55,948 nt of DNA from Gemmataceae bacterium (GTDB lineage: Bacteria; Planctomycetota; Planctomycetia; Gemmatales; Gemmataceae): positions 1 to 55,948 of the forward strand of contig JAKEHV010000338.1 in assembly GCA_022614915.1 (NCBI GenBank), given 5' to 3'. Positions 25,022-33,575 of the stretch are shown here, piece after piece (the first letter of the stretch is position 1; each line of letters starts with the position of its first letter). The notes below the pieces were generated by a model, which was not told where the DNA came from, searched no databases, and saw nothing but the letters and a program-made list of their open reading frames with translations. The position numbers were made by a program, and so were the translations under genes.

Positions 25022-25618
25022 TTACTGCTCCAGCCCGATCCTGCCATGGAGATTATCGACGATCCAGTGGAATGCCGTCAAATGGATCGATTCGACGATG
25101 CCCATGTCGTCCAGGGGAACGTGCAAGTTCTGCTGAGCCAATTTCTGGAGTTTGCCGCCCGCGAAGCCGGTGCAGCCGAAAGTGACGAGGCCGTTTCGAT
25201 TGGCCCAATCGACGGCGCGGAGGATGTTGGGACTGTTGCCCGAGCCGGAGATGGCGATCAAGAGATCTCCGGGGCCGGCAAGGTTCTTTAGCTGCTCGAC
25301 GAAGACGCGGTCAAATCCTTCGTCGTTGCCCCAAGCGAGAATGTAGGGCGTGTTGTCGGTCAGGCTGAGAACCTTGAGGCGCTTTTTCTTGTCGTTCTCG
25401 AAGTCCTCACGGCGCAGCGTGCCTTTGCCCAAGTCTTCGCAAAAATGCGAGGCGTTGGAACCCGAGCCGCCGTTGCCGATCACGAAAACGAAGCGGTGGT
25501 TCTTATAGCAGTGAAATACAGCGTCCGCGAGCGCTTGCACCTGGCTGGATTCGATCCGGCCCAGCTCCTGGCTCACTCGGTCCAGAAACGCGCGCGGGCT
25601 CATGTTCACGCCGATCAT
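25022..25618 (-). CDS. SIS-domain sugar isomerase, GmhA-like (phosphoheptose isomerase)
   Basis: This 198-residue SIS protein contains [23 protein letters not shown] (phosphosugar-binding, about residues 43-65) and [21 protein letters not shown] (about 119-139), hallmarks of GmhA, which converts sedoheptulose 7-phosphate to D-glycero-D-manno-heptose 7-phosphate. The C-terminal [22 protein letters not shown] also matches GmhA/DiaA-type proteins. The ATG at 25618 has a clear GGAGGAACC site; the frame extends to 25711 without support. No heptose kinase or epimerase adjoins it, so the substrate is inferred from family only. Confidence 0.85.
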   Translation of the reverse strand: MIGVNMSPRAFLDRVSQELGRIESSQVQALADAVFHCYKNHRFVFVIGNGGSGSNASHFCEDLGKGTLRREDFENDKKKRLKVLSLTDNTPYILAWGNDEGFDRVFVEQLKNLAGPGDLLIAISGSGNSPNILRAVDWANRNGLVTFGCTGFAGGKLQKLAQQNLHVPLDDMGIVESIHLTAFHWIVDNLHGRIGLEQ

Positions 25619-25818
25619 GGTTCCTCCACTTTCCGACTCTTGACCTCTGACCTCTGATCCTATCGCGGCCCATGTTGCTTTGGCCAGACCAGTTGAGCGA
25701 TGAATAAGCACCAGAGCCGCTTAGTCTAAACGAGGCCGTTGACGAGGGCCGTCCTTGGGCTTATTGTAAGCGGCGATCAACCTGATTCGCAATTTTGCAC
25801 CTTTTTGGGAGAACTTCG

Positions 25819-26415
25819 ATGAATCTGTTGTTCAAATGCGCTGCATTAGCGTTGGCCGTGGGCGTCGCGTTTTGGGCCGTCAGCGGCGCAGCCCGCGCCG
25901 GCGACAAGAAGCTCAAGGTAGGCGATAAGTTGCCGGCCCTCACAAGCGTGGACGAAAACGGCAAGACTTGGAAGTCGAGCTCGATCGTCGGCAAGAAGAT
26001 TCTCGTTCTTTACTTCTACCCCGCCGACTTCACGGGCGGCTGCACCAAGCAAGCCTGCGGCTTCCGCGACGACATCGAAAAGCTGGGCGGCCAAGGCGTC
26101 GAAGTGGTCGGCGTCAGCGCCGACTCGCCCAAGACCCACGACTTGTTCAAGAAACACCACAAGCTCAATTTCACGCTGCTTGCCGATGAGCAGGGCGAGT
26201 TAGCGAAGATGTTCGGCATCAACGTCGGCAAGGGGGGCAAAGCCAAGGGCGTCGATGAAGCGGGCAACGCCGTCGAAGTGGTGCGCAACGCCACGATTGC
26301 GCGGGTCACTGTGGTCGTGGACCGGAAAGGCGCCATCGCCGCCATTGACACCGTGAAAGACGCAGGCGGCGACAGCAAGCGCATCGCCGAGCTGGTCAAG
26401 AACCTGGAAAAGTAG
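25819..26415 (+). CDS. secreted peroxiredoxin (AhpC/TSA family, BCP-like)
   Basis: This 198-residue thiol peroxidase has a signal peptide (to about residue 28, SGAARA), so it works outside the cytoplasm. The thioredoxin fold shows VLYFYPADFTGGCTKQACGFRD with the peroxidatic Cys in TGGC and a resolving Cys five residues later, the BCP/PrxQ arrangement, plus VVGVSADSPKTHDLFKKHH. It reduces peroxides using thiol donors. The start at 25819 is supported by GGGAGAAC upstream. It stands alone and is convergent with the ABC exporter gene. Confidence 0.9.
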   Translation: MNLLFKCAALALAVGVAFWAVSGAARAGDKKLKVGDKLPALTSVDENGKTWKSSSIVGKKILVLYFYPADFTGGCTKQACGFRDDIEKLGGQGVEVVGVSADSPKTHDLFKKHHKLNFTLLADEQGELAKMFGINVGKGGKAKGVDEAGNAVEVVRNATIARVTVVVDRKGAIAAIDTVKDAGGDSKRIAELVKNLEK

Positions 26416-26427
26416 TCAGCCGGGAAT

Positions 26428-26486
26428 GTAGTAGGCACACTCTGTGTGCCGTTCGGGGCGGACGGCACACGGAGTGTGCCTACTAC
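26428..26486. terminator. 25-bp inverted repeat between convergent genes
   Basis: Arms at 26428-26452 and 26462-26486 are complementary with one mismatch around a nine-base loop; the arms begin GTAGTAGGCACACTC. It starts 13 bases after the peroxiredoxin stop and ends 6 bases before the end of the ABC gene, so it can terminate both. From memory, similar sequences are dispersed in Gemmata-like genomes, so it may also be a repeat family. Confidence 0.7.
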
Positions 26487-26491
26487 TTTGA

Positions 26492-28726
26492 CTATTGCCC
26501 GCTTGCCGCGCCCACGGGACCTGCCACAGGGGCAGCCGCTGAAGCGAATTCGTTGAACTCCAAATACTGCAAGTGCCTATACAAATCGCTCGACGCCAAC
26601 AATCCCCGGTGCTCGCCGTCCGCTTCAATCTGGCCTTGGTGCAACAATACAACCCTATCGCAGCTGCGAATCGTCGACAGCCGATGCGCCAGGTAAATCA
26701 CCGTACGGCCCGGCACGACGCGGTTGAGCGTATCGTCGACCATGGCTTTCGAGTCGTCGTCCATCGGCGTTAACGGCTCCTCAATGATGAAGATGGCCGG
26801 ATCGCGCAAGATGGCGCGGGCCAGACCGATGCGGTATTTTTCGCTCGTGCTCAGAGCGTGGCCCAGATCGCCGATCGGCGTCTCGTAGCCTTGCGGGAGC
26901 TTTTGAATGAACTGATGGGCATGGGCAAACTTGGCGGCGTCGATGATCTTGCGCACGTTGTAGGCGGGGTCGCCGCAGCCGATGTTGTTGGCCACGGTGT
27001 CGTTGAAAACCAGGTTGTGCTGCATGACCATGCCGATTTGCGCCCGCAGGGAATCGAGCGTTACGCCGCGCAGGCTCAGGCCGTCGATGCGAATCTGGCC
27101 GCCGCTTGGATCGAGGAAGCGCGGCAACAGATAAACCAGCGCGTGTTTTTCCATATCGTCAGACCCAACCAGTGCGACTTGTTGGCCGGCCCCAATGGTG
27201 AGGCTCACGCCATGCAGCAGTTTGCGCCCGCTGCCCGGTTCGCGCAGTGTGACGTTGTCGAATTCAAGCCGGTCCGACAACGGAGACAGGAAGCGGGCCT
27301 GCGTATCCTGGCCGACGCTACCGGTGCGATCGAGAAAATCGAACAATGCTTTGGCGGAATGGCGGCTGCGGCGAATCAGGCGGCGATTTTCGAGGAAGCG
27401 CACCATCGGCCAGTAGAGACAGACAAGCGCCGTGACCATGACCAGGGCGCTGGCGACGCCGAGATGGCCTCCCAATACGATGTGGCCGGCCACGAGCAAG
27501 AGGACGAGGGCGGCGAGCAAGCCCAGGAAGGCAAAGACGGGGCGATAAATCGCTTCGCCGCGGTAGCGCTGCATTTGAGCGTCGGCGTAACGGCCCAGCT
27601 GCTTGTCCACGCGCGCCAAGTTGAACGTCTCCATCAAATACACTTTGACGAGCCGCATCAGCGTTAGACTCTCTTGAATGAGAGCCAGCTGATTGGCGCT
27701 ATGATGTTCGGCAGCGCGGCCTTCGCGGCGGAAGTAAGCGGCGATCTGGCCGCCCACGAGCCAGACCAGCACCGCGAACAACAGAAACGCCAGCGCCAGC
27801 CAGAAATTCACCAGCATGGCGAAGGCGAGCAACAGCCCGAACTTGATCGGCTCGCGAAAGTAACCGGTGAGCCAGGCGAACAGACCGGCGTGCACCGCTT
27901 CGAGGTGGCGCGTGGAAATGCTGACGGCCTCGCTCGGGCCCAGCGCGCGAAAGGCAAGCGTGCCCAAGCGATACGTTTGCTCATAGACTTCTTTGCGCAG
28001 CCACGTCACGGCTTCGATGGTTGCTTTGGCCGCGAGCATATTGGCGAAATAATGCAAGACGACGCGGACGAGCGCGACCAGCACTGCGACCAGAAACAGC
28101 CCCTGCAAGTACGCTTCGTTGCCGTTCGCCCAGGTCCAATCGGCCCAACTCGCTGCCGGCGCGGCCAGCGTTCCTTGCAAGCCGGAACGGCCGCGCACAA
28201 CCAGGCCCAAAATGCCCCAGTCCGGCAGATTGTGGTGCACCGCCGCCTGCAAGCCGTATTTTTGGATGTGGGCGCGCAGCTGATCGCGGACCATGTCGCC
28301 GGCGCGGTCGCTGACCGCATCGCGTAAGAAGGCCGGCAACTCCGCGAACCATAACAGATGGCGCTGAAACTCACGGTCCGGCTCGGTGAGCTGCCCGTTC
28401 GGCGTCTGCGCCAATTGCACGACTGCCGGGTCGTCGATTTGCAATTCTGCCAGCGCTTTTCGAATGTACGCGTTGCGTTCTTCGAGGGCCTCGGCATTCT
28501 CGGGCAACGCGAGTCCGGCAACGAAGCGCGACCGCTCGCGCGCCGGCAGATTGCTGAAGGACGGAATCTCGCCGCGATGCACCGCCATGTCGGCAAACAA
28601 CGCCAGCAGCATGAGCAGCACCACGAAAAGCACTGCGGCGCCGATGCCGCAAGCGAACGCGCCCCACTTGGCCAGCGGTGTGAAGTTGAGGTAGGCGGCA
28701 GCACGACCAAAGGCGGCTTTTTCCAT
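26492..28726 (-). CDS. ABC exporter (fused TMD-NBD) with degenerate ATPase motifs
   Basis: This 744-residue protein has a first helix (24-48), a large extracytoplasmic insertion (about 50-205), further helices (205-230, 280-335, 395-440) and an ATPase domain (about 485-710). The NBD motifs are altered: the P-loop reads GSDDMEKHAL (521-530), keeping Lys527 but losing its glycines; the signature is LSTSE (625-629) instead of LSGGQ; Walker B is IFIIEE (645-650). The Q-loop Gln569, Glu650 and switch His681 remain. Weak or regulatory ATP binding is possible. Substrate unknown. It follows the permease-protease fusion on the same strand after 134 bases. Confidence 0.88.
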   Translation of the reverse strand: MEKAAFGRAAAYLNFTPLAKWGAFACGIGAAVLFVVLLMLLALFADMAVHRGEIPSFSNLPARERSRFVAGLALPENAEALEERNAYIRKALAELQIDDPAVVQLAQTPNGQLTEPDREFQRHLLWFAELPAFLRDAVSDRAGDMVRDQLRAHIQKYGLQAAVHHNLPDWGILGLVVRGRSGLQGTLAAPAASWADWTWANGNEAYLQGLFLVAVLVALVRVVLHYFANMLAAKATIEAVTWLRKEVYEQTYRLGTLAFRALGPSEAVSISTRHLEAVHAGLFAWLTGYFREPIKFGLLLAFAMLVNFWLALAFLLFAVLVWLVGGQIAAYFRREGRAAEHHSANQLALIQESLTLMRLVKVYLMETFNLARVDKQLGRYADAQMQRYRGEAIYRPVFAFLGLLAALVLLLVAGHIVLGGHLGVASALVMVTALVCLYWPMVRFLENRRLIRRSRHSAKALFDFLDRTGSVGQDTQARFLSPLSDRLEFDNVTLREPGSGRKLLHGVSLTIGAGQQVALVGSDDMEKHALVYLLPRFLDPSGGQIRIDGLSLRGVTLDSLRAQIGMVMQHNLVFNDTVANNIGCGDPAYNVRKIIDAAKFAHAHQFIQKLPQGYETPIGDLGHALSTSEKYRIGLARAILRDPAIFIIEEPLTPMDDDSKAMVDDTLNRVVPGRTVIYLAHRLSTIRSCDRVVLLHQGQIEADGEHRGLLASSDLYRHLQYLEFNEFASAAAPVAGPVGAASGQ

Positions 28727-28860
28727 GACTCGTTCCGGTTGCGAGAAGTGCCCTTTCCTAGTTTACCAGCTGGAAGGGGTATTTGCGAAGCGGCAAGGCG
28801 GCTTCAGGCCAAACCGGAAAGTGGGCTTGGGGAGGATTTACGGATTGATCGGGTTATAGC

Positions 28861-31155
28861 TCACACCAGCGCCGATCTTTGTTTCTCGGCCATTTCTTTT
28901 TCGAGCTTTTGCTCCAGTTCCACGTAGGGCTTGCGGTAGAGCCACCACAAGAGCGCCGCGGCGGCGGCGAGGCACGCCGCCACGATATAGGGCCACATGG
29001 TAGCCAGGAATGCAGGTATCGAATGCTCCGCAGCGCGCACCTGATAGATGCTCACGAACAGGACGCCGTTGTGCAGGAAATGGAAGAACATTGCCGGCAC
29101 GAGGCTCTTGCTGCGGACCGTCAGAAGCCCCAGCACGACACCCAGAAAGAAGGACGGCAGGAACTGAAACACGTTCATATGGTAAAGGGCGAATAGAAAG
29201 CTGCAAAACAGAATGGAAGTGCGTGGCCGAAAACGACGCAACAGTCCCGAGAGGATATAGCCGCGAAAGGCGATCTCCTCGCAAATGGCCGGCAACAACG
29301 CGAACGCGAGCAAGAAAGGCAGCAAAGCGAAACCCTGTTGCAGCTCGACGCCTTCCTGCAAAGAACGCAAGTGCTGCATCAAGGGATGCCGGTCCTCAAG
29401 CAGTTTGGTCAAGTTCGGAAAGTGGCTGAACACAGCCAACGTCAGCGCCGCGAGCGGCGGCAACAACAGCACCGCGAGCACTGCCGCCAGGCCGATTTCT
29501 TTCCAATGCGGCAAACGCAAGAACGTGCTGTCGCGCAGCTTGGTGTTCAGCAAGAGCGCCATCAAGAGCGGTGGGGCGGCGACCAACGCCACCAGCGAAA
29601 TGGAGTTGAAGACAAAAAGATCGACGTTGCGCCCCATGCCCATCGTCAGCCAGCGCAGCCCGATGATGAGGCCGAAGCAAAAGGCGGCCTGGGCGGCGCT
29701 GGGCGTCGCGGTCTTCTCCTGGAACAAGCTGCGCAGCCACAGGCGCAAGTCCACGCGCTCGGCCTCCCGGAAAAGCACTTCTTCGCGCTTGAACTGCTCG
29801 ATGGCCCATTTGAGCGCGAGCCAGCTGTAGAGCGCGACCGGGGCGAGCACCGGCACAAAATACAGCCAGGGAACTTGCGCCAAGGAAGGTGCGAGCATGA
29901 GTTTTTGCATCAGTAGCGCGACGCCGGTGACCGGGACCAAGCTATAGAACGGATTGAGCTCCACGCCGGGCGCCAGCGTGAGAAAGATGAGCGGCATCGT
30001 GATGAGGAAGAGCGGCATCAGATAATACTGCCCTTCCTTGGAGCTGCGGGCATAGGCCCCGATCGCCAGACTGATGGCGCTGAACAATGCGGCGAGCGGC
30101 ACCGACAACAGCACCGACCAGCACAGCGCCCCCACGGGCATGGCGCCTTGCGGCAAGTAGGAGCTGAAGCGCCAGGTCGTCACGCCCATGCTGGCGAGGT
30201 TGATGAGCGCGGAGGCGGTGCTGAAGACCCAGATGGTGAGGAATTTGCCCAACACGATTTCCTCGCGCCCGGCCGGCGTGATTAACAGCGTCTCCATGGT
30301 GCCGCGCTCTTTCTCGCCGGCGCACAAATCGACGGCGGGATAGAGCGCGCCGGCCAGTGACCACATCACGAGCATGAACGGGAAGATGCGCACGAACAGG
30401 TTGAACAAGTGCTCCGACGGCGTGGCGGCCCGCGTCTGCGCGGGCTCTTGGATCTCGAAGGAATCGTCAAAGTCCGCAGGCAAGTTCTTGCGGGCCAGGC
30501 GCGCCTGTTTTAAGTCCCGTTTCCAGTAATCGAGCATTACGAAAATGCGATTCTTCGCTTGCTTGGAATAATCGTCGCCGGGGCGGTAATGGAATTCGAC
30601 AATCGGCCGCGGCAATCCCGCGCTGCCCTCCAGCCGCTCGTAAAAATCGGCCGGCGCAGTCAGAATGAGATCGACCCCCTTTTCCGACAGCAACTCCTGG
30701 TCGAAGTGTTCCAGCCACTTGATGCGCAGTTTTTCCTTGGCCAGAAGCAAATGCGGATGTTCGAACAGGGAGCGGCGCGCCACCGCAGTAAACTCGCCGT
30801 CGTCCAGAAGCGCGGGGAAGTCGAGAACCAAATGCCCTGCTTCGGCGAACGCCACTGCGGCCGGCGGCTGCGGGAAAACGGGATTCGACGCCAGCCATGC
30901 CAAGTGCGGCGTCATGCTCAGTCCCGCCCGGTCGGGCTGGCGGCGCGGAAACTCGCGCTTCTCGCCTGCGCCGACGACAATGCCGACCACGCTCGGTTTT
31001 TGCTGAAAGCCCAGTGCGAACTGCAGTACCGCGAAACCCAAAACCGGGTACAACAAGAGCGGCAGCACCGCCACCATGAACAAGGTGCGCCGATCGCGCA
31101 ATTGGTCCCGCAACTCCCGCAGCCAGATCAAACGAATAATGGACCAACGCATCAA
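28861..31155 (-). CDS. ABC-2/NatB-type permease fused to a CPBP intramembrane protease
   Basis: In this 764-residue protein, residues 1-455 are an ABC-2 permease of the NatB sodium-extrusion type: helix 26-50, a large periplasmic domain (about 55-245), then helices from 255 with the LCAGEKERGTMETLLITPAGREEIVLGKF block. Residues about 480-735 are a CPBP (CAAX/ABI-type) membrane protease with EExxxR (Glu626, Glu627, Arg631 in CEEIAFRG), His659 and HxxxN (His692). From memory, such fusions occur in planctomycetes. No separate NatA-type ATPase gene is present; the ABC gene downstream has degraded motifs. ispD ends 72 bases upstream, on the same strand. Confidence 0.88.
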   Translation of the reverse strand: MMRWSIIRLIWLRELRDQLRDRRTLFMVAVLPLLLYPVLGFAVLQFALGFQQKPSVVGIVVGAGEKREFPRRQPDRAGLSMTPHLAWLASNPVFPQPPAAVAFAEAGHLVLDFPALLDDGEFTAVARRSLFEHPHLLLAKEKLRIKWLEHFDQELLSEKGVDLILTAPADFYERLEGSAGLPRPIVEFHYRPGDDYSKQAKNRIFVMLDYWKRDLKQARLARKNLPADFDDSFEIQEPAQTRAATPSEHLFNLFVRIFPFMLVMWSLAGALYPAVDLCAGEKERGTMETLLITPAGREEIVLGKFLTIWVFSTASALINLASMGVTTWRFSSYLPQGAMPVGALCWSVLLSVPLAALFSAISLAIGAYARSSKEGQYYLMPLFLITMPLIFLTLAPGVELNPFYSLVPVTGVALLMQKLMLAPSLAQVPWLYFVPVLAPVALYSWLALKWAIEQFKREEVLFREAERVDLRLWLRSLFQEKTATPSAAQAAFCFGLIIGLRWLTMGMGRNVDLFVFNSISLVALVAAPPLLMALLLNTKLRDSTFLRLPHWKEIGLAAVLAVLLLPPLAALTLAVFSHFPNLTKLLEDRHPLMQHLRSLQEGVELQQGFALLPFLLAFALLPAICEEIAFRGYILSGLLRRFRPRTSILFCSFLFALYHMNVFQFLPSFFLGVVLGLLTVRSKSLVPAMFFHFLHNGVLFVSIYQVRAAEHSIPAFLATMWPYIVAACLAAAAALLWWLYRKPYVELEQKLEKEMAEKQRSALV

Positions 31156-31227
31156 GTGGATCCGAAGGATTTCACAAGACAGCAGCGCAACCTGCCGTCG
31201 TCAATCTGCAATCTTAGCACAACGTTC

Positions 31228-31983
31228 TTACTTGAGACCGCGGCCGCCCCACATTTCCTCTTCGCCGAAGGGGCCGGACGGACCCGACGGCTTCGGCTTC
31301 GGCATCGCCTTGAGGATGGCATCGGCCAAATAGAGATCGGCTTTCGAAGTGATCTTGATGTTCGTGGCAGCGCCGTCGACCAGGTGCACCACGTGGCCGG
31401 CGGCTTCCACCAATTGCGCGTCGTCGGTAATGTTCTGATGCTTGCTGCGCTGGGCGTACGCTTCGACCAGCCAGTCCTTGCGGAACACTTGCGGGGTTTG
31501 CGCCAGCCACAGTCCCCGCCGCGACACGGTCTGCTTCACCTGTTGCTTGTCGCCCGCTTCTTTAATGGTTTCCACAATCGGCGTCGCCAGCAGCGCGGCC
31601 CCGGTTTGCTGGGCTTTGGCGAACACCGCGCTCACGAGCGCTTCCGTCAGGCACGGGCGCACCGCGTCGTGGATGGCCACGAATTCGACCTCGGGCTTGA
31701 CCAGAGCAAGGGCGTTGGCCACCGACTCAAAGCGTTCGACGCCGCCGTCGGCAATCTGCACGTTCATGAAGGCGAGGTTGGCGCCGAAACGCCGGCGAAA
31801 CATCTCTTGATCGTCCGCGGAAACGACGATGAGGCACTGCACGACTTCCGGGCGCGTGATGAAGAACTCGACGGCGCGCAGCCAGATTGCCCGGCCGTCC
31901 AGATTGACGAAGGGTTTCTTTTCCTTATCTTTGAAGCGCGACGACTTCCCGGCGGCGGGAAGAATGACTGCGAACGCGGCCAT
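31228..31983 (-). CDS. ispD: 2-C-methyl-D-erythritol 4-phosphate cytidylyltransferase IspD
   Basis: This 251-residue nucleotidyltransferase makes CDP-methylerythritol in the MEP isoprenoid pathway. It shows AVILPAAGKSSRFKDKEKKPFVNLDGR (nucleotide-binding start), VAIHDAVRPCLTEALV, LWLAQTPQVFRKDWL and NITDDAQLVEAAGHVVHLVDG with the conserved Asp pair. A 25-residue Pro/Gly-rich tail is extra. The ATG at 31983 follows a GGGAG site; an open frame to 32007 lacks one. It is probably the first gene of a minus-strand unit with the permease-protease and ABC genes, which have no obvious pathway link to it. Confidence 0.94.
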   Translation of the reverse strand: MAAFAVILPAAGKSSRFKDKEKKPFVNLDGRAIWLRAVEFFITRPEVVQCLIVVSADDQEMFRRRFGANLAFMNVQIADGGVERFESVANALALVKPEVEFVAIHDAVRPCLTEALVSAVFAKAQQTGAALLATPIVETIKEAGDKQQVKQTVSRRGLWLAQTPQVFRKDWLVEAYAQRSKHQNITDDAQLVEAAGHVVHLVDGAATNIKITSKADLYLADAILKAMPKPKPSGPSGPFGEEEMWGGRGLK

Positions 31984-32039
31984 GGCGAGTCTCCCAACCT
32001 GAACCACACGCCCCGCGTGGGGTCTGCGTTGGAGTTATT

Positions 32040-32339
32040 CTATGAGACGCGCGCACGCCAGTCTGCCAGACGGCGGCGTAGTTCCGCAACGCCGGCGACA
32101 TGATTGCGAATGCTGATTTCTTCGTTCTCGAAGTCGCGATCCAGCTCTTCCATGGACGACTGAGCCTGACGCCGCGGCGACTCCATATCGACCGCCGCCC
32201 AATTCCGGCGCTCGTCGTTAACGGTTGTCGGCGCGGGTTTGGCCTCCCGTTCCTCCGCGGCGCGGACAGCTTCGTCCAGCGCCTGCTCCATTTCTTCGAG
32301 CACGTGCAGCCAATTCTCAGGAAAAAACGCGGCGGACAT
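32040..32339 (-). CDS. small coiled-coil hypothetical protein
   Basis: This 99-residue acidic, helix-forming protein begins MSAAFFPENWLHVLEEMEQA, with heptad-like Leu/Glu patterns through to VAELRRRLADWR at the end. No known domain is recognised. The frame extends to 32453, but those codons read through repeat DNA, so the ATG at 32339 is chosen. It lies 56 bases before ispD on the same strand and might be cotranscribed with it. Confidence 0.55.
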   Translation of the reverse strand: MSAAFFPENWLHVLEEMEQALDEAVRAAEEREAKPAPTTVNDERRNWAAVDMESPRRQAQSSMEELDRDFENEEISIRNHVAGVAELRRRLADWRARVS

Positions 32340-32382
32340 GGCAACCTGTGGAACTTGACTAAAGTGGACAACTTTCACCAAG

Positions 32383-32465
32383 TAGGTCGGACATTCCTGT
32401 CCGACACTGTCGCCCCTCGCCCTGAGGGAGAGGGGTTGGGGTGAGGGGGACATTTCTGTCCGACC
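32383..32465. repeat. composite palindromic and G-rich repeat
   Basis: Two TGTCCGACC-type ends (32383-32405 and 32447-32465) flank a G/C-asymmetric core that ends GGGGTTGGGGTGAGGGG. The core closely matches 55415-55457. Similar G-rich interspersed repeats occur widely in bacterial genomes. Confidence 0.6.
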
Positions 32466-32672
32466 AGACGGGCAAGAATGCCCATCTTACGACCGCTACC
32501 TCACGGTCGCGACCGAACTTTGCCCATGAACGGATAATCGAATCGGCACATGGAGTCCAGAGAATTTCGATTGACCTTGCCGCTTCCTCTCTTTTTGGTA
32601 TCACCTTCCGCCCTTGGATCTGGTGACAAAGTAGCGGACCGCTTGCAACGATCGCGTGGCATGCAATCGCTC

Positions 32673-32737
32673 GTAGCGAAATTCGCCAGAATTCCGGTCT
32701 CGTGCGCGTCACCCGCATTCTTGGCGAATGCGGCTAC
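32673..32737 (-). repeat. ~60-bp double-hairpin dispersed repeat, copy 2
   Basis: This is an inverted copy of 5596-5656. Read on the minus strand it has GTAGC, then hairpin CCGCATTC-GCCAA-GAATGCGG, a 17-base spacer, a GGAATTC hairpin arm, and GCTAC. It lies 70 bases before the epimerase start. Confidence 0.7.
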
Positions 32738-32806
32738 ATGCGCATACAAGCCACCCAACTTGAGCGAGGTTTAGATTTCGGAAGCTCAATAATCAGAGGG
32801 GGAACC

Positions 32807-33571
32807 ATGTTCGTCGCTTGTTCCACGATGTGTTTCGCGCGCTGTCCGCTCGACCGAGCCTTGCGCATCATTGGCGAACTGGAATTCAGCAAGCTCGATG
32901 TCGCAGTACATGAGCACGGCCCGCATCTTAAGCCGTCCGAGGTCGTCGCGGACGTTTCGGCCGCACTGCAGCGCATTCGCATAGGACCGAGTCTCACGCC
33001 GGCCGCGTTCAGCGTCGAAATCGATGCGCCGACGCCTGAGGAAGCCGACCGGCAGATGCAAGCGGTGTGCCGGCTGGCGCGCATGTCCACGGTGTCGGTG
33101 CTCACCATTGCCGCCGCGGCCGCCGGCGCTCCGATGGACGCCGAGGTGCAGCGGCTCAAAAACCTGGTCCGCATCGTCGAAACACAAGGGCTGGTGCTGA
33201 CCGTCGCCACGCGCACCGGCACGCTTACCGAAGCGCCCGCCGCCGCCGTCCACCTGTGCGAGCTTGTCCCCGGTCTGGGCCTGACGCTTGATCCCAGCCA
33301 CTACATCAACGGCCCGCACCAAGGCGCGAGCTACGACGAGGTCTTCCCGTACGTGCGTCACGTGCATCTGCGCGACACGGGCCGCGCTCAAGGGAGATTC
33401 CAAGTCCGCGTCGGACAAGGCGAAGTCGAATATGGGCGCATCATCAACCAGCTGGAGCGCTATGACTACGAGCGCCTCTTGAGCGTATCGATTCATGACG
33501 TGGCGGAGGCGCCGTTCGCGATGGAAACCGAGGTGCGCAAGTTGAAGTATCTTCTGGAAAGTCTAGTCTAG
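32807..33571 (+). CDS. sugar phosphate isomerase/epimerase-like TIM barrel protein
   Basis: This 254-residue protein resembles the xylose-isomerase-like/AP endonuclease 2 superfamily: repeating beta/alpha units, LTLDPSHYINGPHQGASYDEVFPYVRHVHLRDT with two candidate metal-binding His, and a VGQGEVEYGRIINQLERYDYERLLSVSIHD block near the end. Family members isomerise or epimerise sugars with a divalent metal. The ATG at 32807 has GAGGGGGA upstream; the frame extension to 32702 reads the repeat. It ends four bases before the SDR gene, so the two are probably cotranscribed. Confidence 0.8.
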   Translation: MFVACSTMCFARCPLDRALRIIGELEFSKLDVAVHEHGPHLKPSEVVADVSAALQRIRIGPSLTPAAFSVEIDAPTPEEADRQMQAVCRLARMSTVSVLTIAAAAAGAPMDAEVQRLKNLVRIVETQGLVLTVATRTGTLTEAPAAAVHLCELVPGLGLTLDPSHYINGPHQGASYDEVFPYVRHVHLRDTGRAQGRFQVRVGQGEVEYGRIINQLERYDYERLLSVSIHDVAEAPFAMETEVRKLKYLLESLV

Positions 33572-33575
33572 CCTC

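Larger units (their letters stand above)
32340..32806. other. intergenic repeat-rich region
   Basis: No gene is supported here. The stretch holds a perfect 8-bp hairpin GTCGGACA-TTCC-TGTCCGAC (32386-32405), a G-rich repeat CCCCTCGCCCTGAGGG... (32413-32449) related to one inside the PSD1 gene at 55415, a second TGTCCGACC at 32457, and a copy of the double-hairpin repeat at 32673-32737. Ribosome-binding site GAGGGGGA precedes the next ATG at 32807. Confidence 0.6.
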
